Assembly (NCBI RefSeq): GCF_009389715.1
Contig: NW_024067666.1
Location: forward strand, 1,653,001 to 1,717,000
DNA from: Phoenix dactylifera
Taxonomy: Eukaryota; Streptophyta; Magnoliopsida; Arecales; Arecaceae
DNA length: 64,000 nucleotides
Direction of reading: 5' to 3'
How positions within the stretch are numbered: the stretch's first letter is position 1; each line of letters opens with the position of its first letter. Below, piece by piece: positions 42,477-53,835 of the stretch. The translations under genes and the position numbers were made by a program. Under the pieces are notes generated by a model. The model searched no databases. It saw only the letters and a program-made list of their open reading frames with translations, and was not told where the DNA came from.

Positions 42477-44392
42477 TGTGTTCGGATCCGGATTCGGATC
42501 CGAGAACGTTTCCTTCATGTTTTCTAAATATAAAACGTATCACGAGGCAATTAATTTTCCCTGATTTTTTCCTTTCATGTTTGATTTGATTTTTTTTTCT
42601 TTTTATTTCTAATAGTAATGAGGTACGAGAGAGAGAGAGAGAAGCAGGGTGGTGGGGATTGAAGGAAATTTGGAGCTCTGTGGGGCTAACGTTTGGGATT
42701 GCAACATCCGCCATTAATGTTTGGGGTGCAAATGACTTGTTCTTGTTGAATAGAGGCGTTAGGCTTGAATTTGAGACTGACATACCAAGTGCAGTGAGAA
42801 ATTAGATGGTGTATTTCTATTAGCTGCATCGATCTTTTGCTATCATCCATTACTGTGGCAACTAGGAATAATGAGAAATAGGGCTTGAAACACAAGTGGA
42901 GAAAAAATATGTGGAAGTTTGGAGCCATGCACAATTAATTATTCACGAAACATCGCACGCTATTAGTTTCTCCCTCCCTTTTCACGTTCTGTTCTTAATC
43001 AGAATTGTTCATGTTTCTACTTCATAGTATAATGAGAAACATGGTATTTTGACCCATTAATTCGAGGGATTTTGATATGTTGGTCCCCATTCCTAAGCCC
43101 AAATTCTAAATAATCCTCTTTTTTGTGAAAAAAATATAACAAATTCTTTTTGATTTGTCAATGGGATAAGAAAATTAACTAGGCTAATGTAACTACATTT
43201 TTTTTTATGAAGTTTGGATTCTCTACGGTGCATATTTTTTAAAAATGCTGCGGACTGGGTGGAATTCTTTGCGGCTCGTCATTCAAAGCATGTTCCGGTC
43301 TCGTTTTCTATATATTTTCTTCTTCTTTCTGATTTTATGGACTGCACCTACACCTACTGTGTGTGAGTCGCCGATGTGTCGAGAAAAAAAAGTGCGGACT
43401 CGTGGAGAGACTTGAGCTAGAAAATCGGTGAGGTCCACCTTGGCCTGTCCAATTTTTTGATGAGAAAGAGGACACATTGGGATCAGTCAAAAATCGCATA
43501 ACTCGGCCAGGTTTTGGAAAATAACTGGCAACCCAAGTGGGTGAAAGCGTAATATAGAATAAAGACTTTCTGCCACTATGCTATTGCCTCTTATTGCTCC
43601 ATTAAGATGCTATTTCATACTTATTCTTGTCCTTAGGTTAAGCTATTTCAAATAGGATTTGATATTTCATAATCAATCATTTCTATAAAAGATATAATCA
43701 AGTCCTTCTGCCTTAGGTAGAAAATAAAATATGTATACTCATTTTATTTTTTATATATTTTCAAAAATTTTCTATTTAATTAATTCATGATTCTTTCCTA
43801 TTTATGCTACAACTAAAGAATAGTATAGGATGTTGATCCATGTGAATTATAGAATAGTATATAAAATAAAAGGTTATCAATAGTTATACATATTTTTATT
43901 ACATCAAATTCTATTTTTTGTGTAGTTTTAAAATTTTAAATATATTTTCATGAAAACTTGATCCTATTGATTAACCAGTGCTCAAACCACGACCCAGTCC
44001 CGGACTCTTAGTTTTGGATTGGGCTTCAATCGGGGTTTAATAACTAAGCTCACTAATCAATCATCCTCCATATAGGGTAAGTGGCAAGAATGTTAAATAT
44101 GTATTAATCTTGTGAATTAATGCATATTTATCATTCTATAAAATATGTTGCCTAAACGGTAGATACTTGAATTAATAATGAAAAATTATGAAGGAAGGAT
44201 AACCTTAGAGAGTAACAGGGATTATTGCTCGCAAGTCGCAAGAGAGTTACACATCAACTATGTAACTTTTTCATATGAAATTTCTATATTATACTAGCTT
44301 TGCAAATACTAGCTTTGATAAAATAAGTTGATTTTTTTTTGGAAATTGATGGTTAGGCTTGGACAATAACCAGGCTATAGCTGGATAGATGG
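42477..44392. other. 3' flank of the small gene and AT-rich spacer
   Basis: A short (GA)n run lies at about 42629-42643. Beyond that the sequence is AT-rich without recognisable coding sequence up to the target site of element 2 (GATGG at 44388-44392). Confidence 0.45.
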
Positions 44393-45728
44393 TGTTGGGA
44401 GAAAAACCCCAAGTCATACCGCCACGGAGGCGCTCGGCTAGAGAACGCCAACCGGAAAGTGCTCTAGTGTTGGGGGAAAAACCCCAAGTCATACCGCCAC
44501 GGAGGCGCTCGGCTAGAGAACGCCGATCGGAAAGGCGCTCGACTAGAGAACGCCGACTGGAAAGGCGCTCGACTAAAGGACGCCGACCAGAGAGAGCGCC
44601 AAGAGGCGCCCAACCAAAATAACCAAGTAGGGATGCCCGGCTAGAAAGAGCCGACCAGAAGACGCCGACCAGAGAAGCGCTCGAACTAGGAAGCGCCGAC
44701 CAGAGACAAAAAGCGCCAAATAGAGGCGCTCGGCTAGAAGGTGCTCGCCCAAAGGGCGTCGACCAGAAGTACTAGAAGCAACCCCGCCACAGGGCGCCCC
44801 TCTGGGCGACCAGCTCGGCTCGGCACCCTTGCCGAGCCGATGCCTTAAACTAATACTCCTCCCCGCGTAGCTTTCTCGAAAGGTCCGGCGGCTATACACA
44901 CGACTCTACTACAACCTGCCACTATCTCCAAGCCATCAAGGCATAAGATCTCCGCAGGTATTCGGCACAACCTGCCATTAATGCATGAAACTCCCTCAAG
45001 TCTCCAATGCACTCAGTCATTTAATGAACACGGCCCAAGACGATCTCCGGATCACTGAACCATCAGAGCGTGTGGCTCTTCCTGACCGCCGGTTCATTCG
45101 GTAATAAATGCACTTACCATCTACGGACCCCAGGCCCACCACGGCCGGCGGTTCAACCACTCCAATAGGTCCGATCAACCGTGACAACTCCCTGGTTCCG
45201 GTCTGATTCGGTCCCGTTCCCCACTACGCCATTAATGGGCCAAATCGTGCCCAATTATTACAAAACAGGACAAACCTCCTGTCACCTCCCAGGTAACAAA
45301 AATCCTTCTATAAGAGGAAACCTGGGGGAAAAGGGAGAAAAAAAGGACCCCAACAGAACCCTCCTAGACCGGGGGGGAATAAGAGAAAACAACACAGACA
45401 CAATTGAGGACATCATCCTCTTCATCTTATCCAAATATTCTTGCTGTCTTCTCCATATACTCTCTTCCTTGCTCTCTCCACATATCTGCCCCCTCTGACT
45501 TAAGCATCGGAGGGCCGGCGCCGGGGAGCCCGGCCACCGGCTTTTTGCAAGACTTGCGCCCCCAGGAGGACGCCACCAGCCGGCGCACCGTCGACCACCG
45601 TTCCTGCGGCGGACTTGCACCCCTTCAGGAGGACGCCACCAGTCGGCGCGCCGCCGACCACCGTCCCTGCAGCGGAGCTCCACCTCCCCCGGCTTCGCGG
45701 CAGCCCCCGGGTCCAATTTCCAGCAACA
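44393..45728 (+). repeat. 5' LTR of element 2 (1336 bp) with a 75-bp terminal duplication
   Basis: It starts TGTTGGGAGAAAAACCCC and ends TTTCCAGCAACA. The first 75 bp are repeated immediately (second copy from 44468, TGTTGGGGGAAAAACCCC), and the 3' LTR has the same arrangement. TATAAG at 45309-45314 is the likely promoter box. A run of diverged GGCGCTCGGCTAGAGAACGC-type short repeats follows (44430-44600). Confidence 0.93.
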
Positions 45729-45730
45729 GT

Positions 45731-45747
45731 TGGCGCTAGAGGAAGGG
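45731..45747 (+). other. Primer-binding site of element 2
   Basis: TGGCGCTAGAGGAAGGG starts 2 nt after the LTR end. It is nearly the same as in element 1, so both families appear to use the same primer tRNA. Confidence 0.8.
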
Positions 45748-45762
45748 CCCGAGTTCGCTGCC

Positions 45763-48700
45763 ATGAAGCTAAGAAGCAAAGGGGCCTCCAACGCCTCTCG
45801 ACGTCCTCCACCCAGTCCTGAGCATTCCGTCCGGAACTCACCACCTCCGGCTGAGTCAGTTCATCAAGTTCGGCCGGAGCAGTTTGATGCCCTGGTGCAA
45901 CAAGTGCGAGCCTTGGCTACCGCTGTCCAAAGCTTGCAACCCAGGGGCATCCCAATGGCACCGCCTCCTCCGGCTCCAGTCCAACCGGAGCCTCCTACAA
46001 GCGGACTTCCCCTTCGAGGTCAGGACTCTCAAGTCCAGGCCTCCCTCTGGAGAGAGCACCCCGTCAGAGGCCACGGAGGCTGGCCACAACCTTCAGAAGC
46101 TGAGTCGGTTCCAGGGCAACCTGCACCCGAGCGAACCGCTGCAGCAATCCTCCAGAACGATGAACTCGACAGGAAGGTCGAGAAGCTGGAGCGCCAAATC
46201 CAGGCACTCCATGGAAGGAAATCGGGGCGCGATGGCGACTTTGAGTTTACTACGAAGTCGCCCTTCTCCCCGGAGATTGAAGATGAACCGGTTCCGCTAC
46301 GGTTCAAGATGCCCCAGGCGGAGCCTTACAACGGTAAGGCTGATCCCCTAGACCACCTAGAAAGCTACCGGGTCTTAATGGCCCTGCAAGGAGCCTCGGA
46401 GGCCATGATGTGCAAAGCTTTTCCGGCGACACTCCGAGGGCCAGCCCGGCTTTGGTTTACCGAGCTGAAGCCGAGTACTGTCTCTTCCTTTGAGCAGCTT
46501 GGCAGACAGTTTGCTGGCAACTTTGCCGCCAGCCAACTCCAGCGGCGGACATCCGACTCCCTCCTAGACATTAAACAAAAGGAGGGAGAATCCTTCAAGG
46601 AGTACTTGGACCGGTTCACCGCCGCAACACGGGAGGTCCGGGAGCTTGACCAGTCCATCGCGATGTCAGCGCTAAAGACTGGAGCCCGGTCCTACAGATT
46701 CCTCTTCTCGATCGAGAAGAATTTTCCTGCGGACCTCATTGAGATGTTCGCCCGGGCGCGGAAGTACGCCAAGGCTGAGGAAGCCGTGGCCGTTAGGCGG
46801 GGCGGGGCCGAGCAGAACCCCAAGAAGAGACGCCGCGAGGAGCGCGACCAGCCCAGAAGCCCGTCTCTGCGACGAACTAAGAATTCGCCCCGCCCGAAGA
46901 GTCCACCCCGGTTGAGAGGACTGCCACAGCAGTGGTCACCACTCCGCCCAAGGTTCCCACTGCAGGCCCGTGCACCCGAAGGGAGGTATGAAAAGTATAC
47001 TCCCCTCAATGCTCCTCAGGCTGAAATCCTCATGGAGATTGAGAGTCAGGATTGCATCCGGCTCCCACCTCCGAAGCCAGACACCAGAATCCGGCGTGAT
47101 CTCCGGAAGTATTGCCGTTTCCACCGGGATCACGGCCATGATACCGAGGAGTGTTACCAGCTCCGAAATGAGATCGAAGCACTCATCCGCCGAGGGGTGC
47201 TCGATCGGTTTGTGCAAGGCCGGCGTGAAGGGAAGAAGCCAGCCGAAGGAGCAGCACAGCCTGAAGGTTCAAATGCCAACAGGCCCATCGCCGGCGTCAT
47301 CAACACTATCCGAGGTGGGACCTCGGCTGGAGAAGCCTCAGGGGAAGAAGCCTCCTCGAAGCGCCCGCGCACCTCTGAAGCCATCTCCTTCTCAGAAGAT
47401 GATCTAGAGGGAGTCGAAACTCCCCATGATGATGTCGTGGTCATCTCCATGGTCATAAACAAATTTGATGTAAAACGCATCCTGGTTGATAATGGAAGCT
47501 CGGCGAATGTTTTGTATTTTGGTGCTTATTGTAAAATGGGGATGACAAAAGAACAGCTACGGAGGATGAATGCTCCGTTAGTTGGATTTACTGGGGATTC
47601 AGTCCCAGTAGAGGGCGAGATCGACCTTCTGGTCACAGCCGGGCTCGCCCCTCGTGAAAGTACCGTGGGTATGAGCTTCCTTGTAATACGCCTGCCCTCG
47701 GTTTACAACGCCATCCTCGGAAGGCCAGGACTCAACGCCCTCCGAGCGGTGGTCTCAACTCACCACCTGCTGATGCGATTCCCTACCAGCCAGGGAGTCG
47801 GTGAAGTTCGAGGGGACCAAATGGTGGCAAGGCGATGCTACCTAGCGACCCACGAGGCAAGACGACCAGCCGAGGTGCCTGCCCCAACAACTGACCAGCC
47901 CTCAACTGAAGTTATGGAGGCACGGGTCAACCCCCAGAAAGAGCGGGTAGAGCCTGGTGAGTTGTTAATTCAAGTTCCCCTACGAGAGAACTTTTCCGAG
48001 CTAACCGTGCAGGTCGGCTCTGGCCTTGGCGAACATGAGAGGAGTCGCCTCGTCAACTTCCTACGGGACAATATGGATGTCTTCGCATGGTCGCCTGCAG
48101 ACATGCCGGGGATAGATCCGGAGGTCATGGTCCACCGGCTTCAGGTGAAGCCGACCTGCAAGCCCATGCGACAAAAGAAGCGAGGCGCCGCCCCTGAACG
48201 ACAACGAGCAGCAGCCGAGGAGGTCGGCAAGCTCCTCGAAGCTGGCTTCATCCGGGAGATATCCTACCCGGAATGGCTCGCCAATGTGGTCCTCATCAAG
48301 AAAGCCAGCGGGAAGTGGCGTATGTGCGTGGACTACACCGACCTGAATAAAGCCTGCCCGAAGGACAGCTTTCCACTTTCCAGCATCGACCAGCTCGTAG
48401 ACTCCACCTCGGGTCACGAGCTGCTGGCATTCATGGACGCCTTTTCCGGATACAACCAGATCCGCATGGCGCCAGAAGATGAGGAAAAGACAGCCTTCAT
48501 CACTGACGGGGGAACCTACTGCTACAAAATGATGCCATTCGGCTTGAAAAACGCCGGGGCAACTTATCAAAGGCTGGTCAGCCGGATCTTCAAAAACCAA
48601 ATAGGCCGAAACATGGAGGTCTACGTGGATGACATGCTGGTGAAAAGCAAGGTGGCTCAAGACCACATAGCCGACCTCAATGAAGCATTCTCCACACTCC

Positions 48701-51186
48701 GAAAGTACCAGATGAAGCTCAACCCAGCTAAATGTGCATTCGGGGTCACCTCCGGCAAATTCCTCGGCTTCATCATTACACAACGAGGAATTGAGGCCAA
48801 TCCAGAGAAGATCCGAGCCCTCCAAGGGATGACGCCTCCCAGGACGGTCAAAGAGGTACAGCGGCTCACGGGCCGAGTGGCAGCCCTCGGGAGATTTATC
48901 TCCTGCTCGGCCGAGCGCTGCCTTCCATTCTTTGCAGCCCTCAAGAAGCCGAAGAACTTTTTGTGGTCGGACGAGTGCCAACAATCTTTTGAAGAGCTCA
49001 AGCACCTACTGGCTTCCCCTCCTCTGCTCACGAAGCCTCAACAGGGTGAGCTCCTCTACTTGTATCTAGCTGTCTCCCCTATAGCAGTAAGCTCGGTCCT
49101 GGTCCGAGAAGAGGGTAAACTCCAAAAGCCGGTGTATTACACCAGCCGGGTCTTGAGGGACGCCGAGACCCGATACTCCAAGCTTGAGAAGACCGCCTAT
49201 GCTTTGGTCATTTCGGCTCGGAGGCTCCGACCCTACTTCCAAGCTTATACAGTGGCTGTGCTGACTGACCAGCCGGTCAAGCAGATCCTGCAGAGATCAG
49301 ATCGTGCGGGTCGGATCACTAAATGGGCCATTGAGCTCGGAGAATTCGACATCGAGTACCGGCCCAGACCGGCGATCAAAGCACAAGCACTCGCAGACTT
49401 TATAGTCGAGTGCACCATACCGGATGAGGTCGAGCCTGAACCTGAGCCACCGGTGGAGCAGACCCCGAGTTTGACATGGACTCTACATGTCGATGGCTCT
49501 TCAAACTCGGGGGGTAGCGGAGCGGGACTTATCCTCACCAGCCCGGAGGGGGTGGTCGCCGAGCAAGCCTTGCGCCTCGAATTTCCTGCTTCAAATAACA
49601 TGGCAGAGTATGAAGCGCTCGTCGCCGGGCTCAAGCTAGCCAAGGAGCTAGGAGTGAAGGACTTGAAGGCCTTCAGTGATTCTCAGCTCGTCGTCAACCA
49701 AATCGTGGGCGACTTCGAAGCCAGAGATCCGACCATGCAGAAGTATCTTCAGAAGGTACGGGATCTCGCCTCGACCTTGGACTCTTTTCACATTCAACAT
49801 GTTGCCAGGTCGGAGAATCTCAGGGCCGACCAGCTATCAAAGCTGGCGTCCTCTCGCATGAGCGAGCTTCCCAAAGAGGCAGTACTGGAATATCTCCAAA
49901 AGCCCAGCACAGACGAGCCCGAGCAGACCCTCTGCACTGAGTTCGAGCCAAGCTGGATGGACGAACTCATCAGCCATCTGCAAGACGAAGTCCTCCCCAC
50001 TGATGAACGAGAGGCTCGCCGAATCAAGCGCCTCGCCACCCGGTACATACTATACGAGGAAAAGCTCTATCGGAGATCCTTCACCTCTCCTCTCCTCAGA
50101 TGCCTCCGCCCAACGGAAGCTGATTATGCCCTGCGCGAAGTCCACGAAGGAATTTGTGGAAACCATCTGGGAGGGCGAGCATTGGCCCACAAAATTCTAC
50201 GCCAAGGATACTATTGGCCGACACTCCAGAAGGATGCTATGGACTTTGTCCAAAGATGTGACCGGTGCCAAAGGAACGCCAATGTTCAGCGCCGGCCCTC
50301 GGCTTCTTTGACTTCTATCAGCTCCCCTTGGCCTTTTGCCCAGTGGGGAATTGACATCCTCGGGCCATTTCCACTAGCCACCGGGCAAAGGAAGTTCCTG
50401 GTCGTCTCCATCGACTACTTCACCAAGTGGGTAGAAGCCGAGCCCCTTGCCCGAATCACCGAGCAGAAGATGCGGAATTTCGTCTGGAAGTCCATTATCT
50501 GCAGATTCGGGCTTTCCCGCATCCTCATCTCTGACAACGGTCGCCAATTCGACAACATCCACTTCAGAGAGTTCTGCTCCGAGCTTGGCATTGACCATCG
50601 CTTCACCTCGGTCGCGCACCCTCAGACCAACGGAGAAACCGAGGTAACAAATCGTACTATTTTGCAGGGTCTCAAGGCCAGGCTCGACAAATCTAAAGGA
50701 CAATGGGTCGAAGACCTGTACAATGTCCTGTGGGCTTACCGGACCACGTTCCGCGTCCCCACCGGCGAGACTCCCTTCAACCTGACCTATGGAACGGAGG
50801 CCGTCATCCCACTGGAGATCGGGCTCCCCTCTCCAAGAGTCGAGCATCATGATGCCAACTCCAATCCTTCACAGCTCAGAAGCAACCTCGACCTAGTCGA
50901 GGAAACAAGGGAGGCCGCCCGAGTTCGTATGGCGAGGTACCAGCAAAAGACAGCTCAGTACTACAACGCCAGGGTCAAAGTCAAATCTTTCAGATCAGGG
51001 GACCTTGTCCTCAGAAGAGCTGAAGCCTCCCGACCAACTGAGCAAGGGAAGCTGGCCCCGAACTGGGAAGGACCATACCGAGTCACGCGCATCCACCGAC
51101 CCGGAACTTATCAATTGGAGTCTCTAGACGGGACTCCCATTCCGCGGAGTTGGAGCTCTGAAAATCTCCGCGTGTACCATCAATAA
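45763..51186 (+). CDS. Gag-pol polyprotein of Tat element 2 (1807 aa, uninterrupted)
   Basis: The frame is open from within the primer-binding site, but the first ATG is at 45763 (MKLRSKGASN). Domains with rough residues: gag capsid 178-345; zinc-knuckle-like CRFHRDHGHDTEEC about 450; aspartic protease ILVDNGSSANVLYF about 570, with DNG where element 1 has DSG; reverse transcriptase about 825-1015 with YTDLNKACPKDSF and YVDD near 954; first RNase H about 1085-1200; archaeal-type RNase H about 1238-1365 (WTLHVDGSSN..NNMAEYEAL..FSDSQL); integrase zinc site about 1467-1502 and DDE core (GIDILGPF, SDNGRQFD, NGETEV) about 1527-1627; C-terminal WEGPY module. It is clearly homologous to the element 1 protein along most of its length. 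Whether the DNG protease is active is uncertain, although variant residues at that position are common in Tat elements. Confidence 0.96.
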   Translation: MKLRSKGASNASRRPPPSPEHSVRNSPPPAESVHQVRPEQFDALVQQVRALATAVQSLQPRGIPMAPPPPAPVQPEPPTSGLPLRGQDSQVQASLWREHPVRGHGGWPQPSEAESVPGQPAPERTAAAILQNDELDRKVEKLERQIQALHGRKSGRDGDFEFTTKSPFSPEIEDEPVPLRFKMPQAEPYNGKADPLDHLESYRVLMALQGASEAMMCKAFPATLRGPARLWFTELKPSTVSSFEQLGRQFAGNFAASQLQRRTSDSLLDIKQKEGESFKEYLDRFTAATREVRELDQSIAMSALKTGARSYRFLFSIEKNFPADLIEMFARARKYAKAEEAVAVRRGGAEQNPKKRRREERDQPRSPSLRRTKNSPRPKSPPRLRGLPQQWSPLRPRFPLQARAPEGRYEKYTPLNAPQAEILMEIESQDCIRLPPPKPDTRIRRDLRKYCRFHRDHGHDTEECYQLRNEIEALIRRGVLDRFVQGRREGKKPAEGAAQPEGSNANRPIAGVINTIRGGTSAGEASGEEASSKRPRTSEAISFSEDDLEGVETPHDDVVVISMVINKFDVKRILVDNGSSANVLYFGAYCKMGMTKEQLRRMNAPLVGFTGDSVPVEGEIDLLVTAGLAPRESTVGMSFLVIRLPSVYNAILGRPGLNALRAVVSTHHLLMRFPTSQGVGEVRGDQMVARRCYLATHEARRPAEVPAPTTDQPSTEVMEARVNPQKERVEPGELLIQVPLRENFSELTVQVGSGLGEHERSRLVNFLRDNMDVFAWSPADMPGIDPEVMVHRLQVKPTCKPMRQKKRGAAPERQRAAAEEVGKLLEAGFIREISYPEWLANVVLIKKASGKWRMCVDYTDLNKACPKDSFPLSSIDQLVDSTSGHELLAFMDAFSGYNQIRMAPEDEEKTAFITDGGTYCYKMMPFGLKNAGATYQRLVSRIFKNQIGRNMEVYVDDMLVKSKVAQDHIADLNEAFSTLRKYQMKLNPAKCAFGVTSGKFLGFIITQRGIEANPEKIRALQGMTPPRTVKEVQRLTGRVAALGRFISCSAERCLPFFAALKKPKNFLWSDECQQSFEELKHLLASPPLLTKPQQGELLYLYLAVSPIAVSSVLVREEGKLQKPVYYTSRVLRDAETRYSKLEKTAYALVISARRLRPYFQAYTVAVLTDQPVKQILQRSDRAGRITKWAIELGEFDIEYRPRPAIKAQALADFIVECTIPDEVEPEPEPPVEQTPSLTWTLHVDGSSNSGGSGAGLILTSPEGVVAEQALRLEFPASNNMAEYEALVAGLKLAKELGVKDLKAFSDSQLVVNQIVGDFEARDPTMQKYLQKVRDLASTLDSFHIQHVARSENLRADQLSKLASSRMSELPKEAVLEYLQKPSTDEPEQTLCTEFEPSWMDELISHLQDEVLPTDEREARRIKRLATRYILYEEKLYRRSFTSPLLRCLRPTEADYALREVHEGICGNHLGGRALAHKILRQGYYWPTLQKDAMDFVQRCDRCQRNANVQRRPSASLTSISSPWPFAQWGIDILGPFPLATGQRKFLVVSIDYFTKWVEAEPLARITEQKMRNFVWKSIICRFGLSRILISDNGRQFDNIHFREFCSELGIDHRFTSVAHPQTNGETEVTNRTILQGLKARLDKSKGQWVEDLYNVLWAYRTTFRVPTGETPFNLTYGTEAVIPLEIGLPSPRVEHHDANSNPSQLRSNLDLVEETREAARVRMARYQQKTAQYYNARVKVKSFRSGDLVLRRAEASRPTEQGKLAPNWEGPYRVTRIHRPGTYQLESLDGTPIPRSWSSENLRVYHQ

Positions 51187-51394
51187 AACCCCAAGGGGTC
51201 CCCCATTATTCAACTATGAATTTCATTCTGTGAATTTCATTTTATGATGGTCTGCGTACTTATTTTGAGCTCACCGATTCTCCTGATTATCTTATGGTCT
51301 CAGGTTTATTTCTCCTCCCCTGACCACGGTTGGGATGCCCCGATGCCTCGGGATGATGGAGTACCTGCGTGGACTCCCTGAAGATGTCCGTGAG

Positions 51395-53335
51395 TTCGTG
51401 GTGCGCTCTCCATCAACCAACGAGCTCGGCTCGTTCTCCTACCCTGGCCACGGTCAGGATGCCCCGAGACGTCGGGATGCCCCGGTTACCGGGAAGCTCG
51501 AGACGTCGAGATATGAGTTCCGGTCCTCTCTGACCAGACGAGCTCGGCTCGTTCTCCATCGGCTTCCACCGACGAGCTCGGCTCGTGCTCCATCAACCAA
51601 CGAGCTCGGCTCGTTCTCCTACCCTGACCACGGTCAGGATGCCCCGAGACGTCGGGATGCCCCGAGCTTCGGGATGCCCTGAGACGTCAGGATGCCCCAA
51701 TATATTGGGATGCCCTGCCACAACGGGATGCCCCGATCCGTCGGGATGGCCCGAGACGTCGGGGTGCGGTCTTAAGTGACCAGACGAGCTCGGCTCGTTC
51801 TCCATCGACTTCCACCGACGATCTCGGCTCGTGCTCCATCGACTATGAGTTGCGGTCCTCTCTGACCAGACGAGCGCGGCTCGTTTTCCTACCCTGACCA
51901 CGGTCAGGATGCCTCGAGACGTCGAGATGCCCCGATCCGTCGGGATGCCCCGAGACGTCGGGATGCCCCGGCTATAGGGAAGCTCGAGACGTCGAGATAT
52001 GAGTTCCGGTCCTCTCTGACCAGACGAGCTCGGCTCGTTCTCCATCGGCTTCCACCGACGAGCTCGGCTCGTGCTCCATCAACCAACGAGCTCGGCTCGT
52101 TCTCCTACCCTGGCCACGGTCAGGATGCCCCGAGACGTCGGGATGCCCCGGTTACCGGGAAGCTCGAGACGTCGAGATATGAGTTCCGGTCCTCTCTGAC
52201 CAGACGAGCTCGGCTCGTTCTCCATCGGCTTCCACCGACGAGCTCGGCTCGTGCTCCATCAACCAACGAGCTCGGCTCGTTCTCCTACCCTGGCCACAGT
52301 CAGGATGCCCCGAGACGTCGGGATGCCCCGATTACCGGGAAGCTCGAGACGTCGAGATATGAGTTCCGGTCCTCTCTGACCAGACGAGCTCGGCTCGTTC
52401 TCCATCGGCTTCTACCGACGAGCTCAGCTCGTGCTCCATCAACCAACGAGCTCGGCTCGTTCTCCTACCCTGGCCACGGTCAGGATGCCCCGAGACGTCG
52501 GGATGCCCCGGTTACCGGGAAGCTCGAGACGTCGAGATATGAGTTCCGGTCATCTCTGACCAGACGAGCTCGGCTCGTTCTCCATCGGCTTCCACCGACG
52601 AGCTCGGCTCGTGCTCCATCAACCAACGAGCTCGGCTCGTTCTCCTACCCTGGCCACGGTCAGGATGCCCCGAGACGTCGGGATGCCCCGGTTACCGGAA
52701 AGCTCGAGACGTCGAGATATGAGTTCCGGTCCTCTCTGACCAGACGAGCTCGGCTCGTTCTCCATCGGCTTCTACCGACGAGCTCGGCTCGTGCTCCATC
52801 AACCAACGAGCTCGGCTCGTTCTCCTACCCTGGCCACGGTCAGGATGCCCCGAGACGTCGGGATGCCCCGGTTACCGGGAAGCTCGAGACGTCGAGATAT
52901 GAGTTCCGGTCCTCTCTGACCAGACGAGCTCGGCTCGTTCTCCATCAGCTTCTACCGACGAGCTCGGCTCGTGCTCCATCAACCAACGAGCTCGGCTCGT
53001 TCTCCTACCCTGGCCACGGTCAGGATGCCCCGAGACGTCGGGATGCCCCGGTTACCGGGAAGCTCGAGACGTCGAGATATGAGTTCCGGTCCTCTCTGAC
53101 CAGACGAGCTCGGCTCGTTCTCCATCGGCTTCCACCGACGAGCTCGGCTCGTGCTCCATCAACCAACAAGCTCGGCTCGTTCTCCTACCCCGACCTCGGC
53201 CGGGATGCCTCGAGACGTCGAGATGCCCCGATTCATCGGGATGCCCCGATACGTTGGGATGTGGTCTTTATTGGCCAAACGAGCTCGGCTCGTTTTCCAT
53301 CGACTTCAGCCAACGAGCTCGGCTCGCTCTCCATC
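51395..53335. repeat. 180-bp tandem array (element 2, 3' region), about 8 regular units plus a rearranged block
   Basis: From about 51960 to 53200 the unit recurs exactly every 180 bp (GGATGCCCCGGTTACCGGGA at 52141, 52501, 52681, 52861, 53041, with variants at 51961 and 52321). A rearranged section lies at 51660-51960. Each unit contains about three copies of the palindrome ACGAGC-TCG-GCTCGT and two GACGTC-centred motifs. Confidence 0.95.
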
Positions 53336-53337
53336 AC

Positions 53338-53835
53338 CGGATTTCTCTGCCGACGTCCCCAAAGAACGGAGTCCGAGCAGAGAAGCGTCTCCAGTCGCCT
53401 AGGCGCAAGGACGCACACGGTACAAGGTACCCATTTACTTAATGTTTCTACATTAATGTCCCTATATTGTCTATTCTATTCTTGGATTTCTCTGCCGGCG
53501 TCCCCAAAGAACGGAGTCCAAGCAGAGAAGCGTCTCCAGTCGCCTCGGCGCAAGGATGCACACGGTACAAGGTACCCATTTACTTAATGTTTCTACATTA
53601 ATGTCCCTATATTGTCTATTCTATTCTTGGATTTCTCTGCCGGCGTCCCCAAAGAACGGAGTCCGAGCAGAGAAGCGTCTTCAGTCGCCTCGGCGCAAGG
53701 ACGCACACGGTACAAGGTACCCATTTATTTAATGTTTTTACATTATCTATTCTGCTTTTGGATTTCTCTCTGCCGACGTTCTCAAAGAACGGACACCGAG
53801 CAGAGGAGCATTTTCAATCGCCTCGGTGAAGGGGT
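53338..53835. repeat. 145-bp tandem array, about 3.5 units (element 2, 3' region)
   Basis: Units begin ATTTCTCTGCCG at 53341, 53486 and 53631, then a shorter diverged unit near 53762. Each has a GC-rich half (CCCCAAAGAACGGAGTCC) and an AT-rich half (TTTCTACATTAATGTCCC). It directly follows the 180-bp array and is unrelated to it. Confidence 0.92.

Noticed and set aside
48061..49005. 314-codon minus-strand ORF opposite gag-pol of element 2
   Set aside because: It is a shadow of the RT/RNase H region with no splice, promoter or domain evidence, unlike the antisense unit at 54-56.6 kb.
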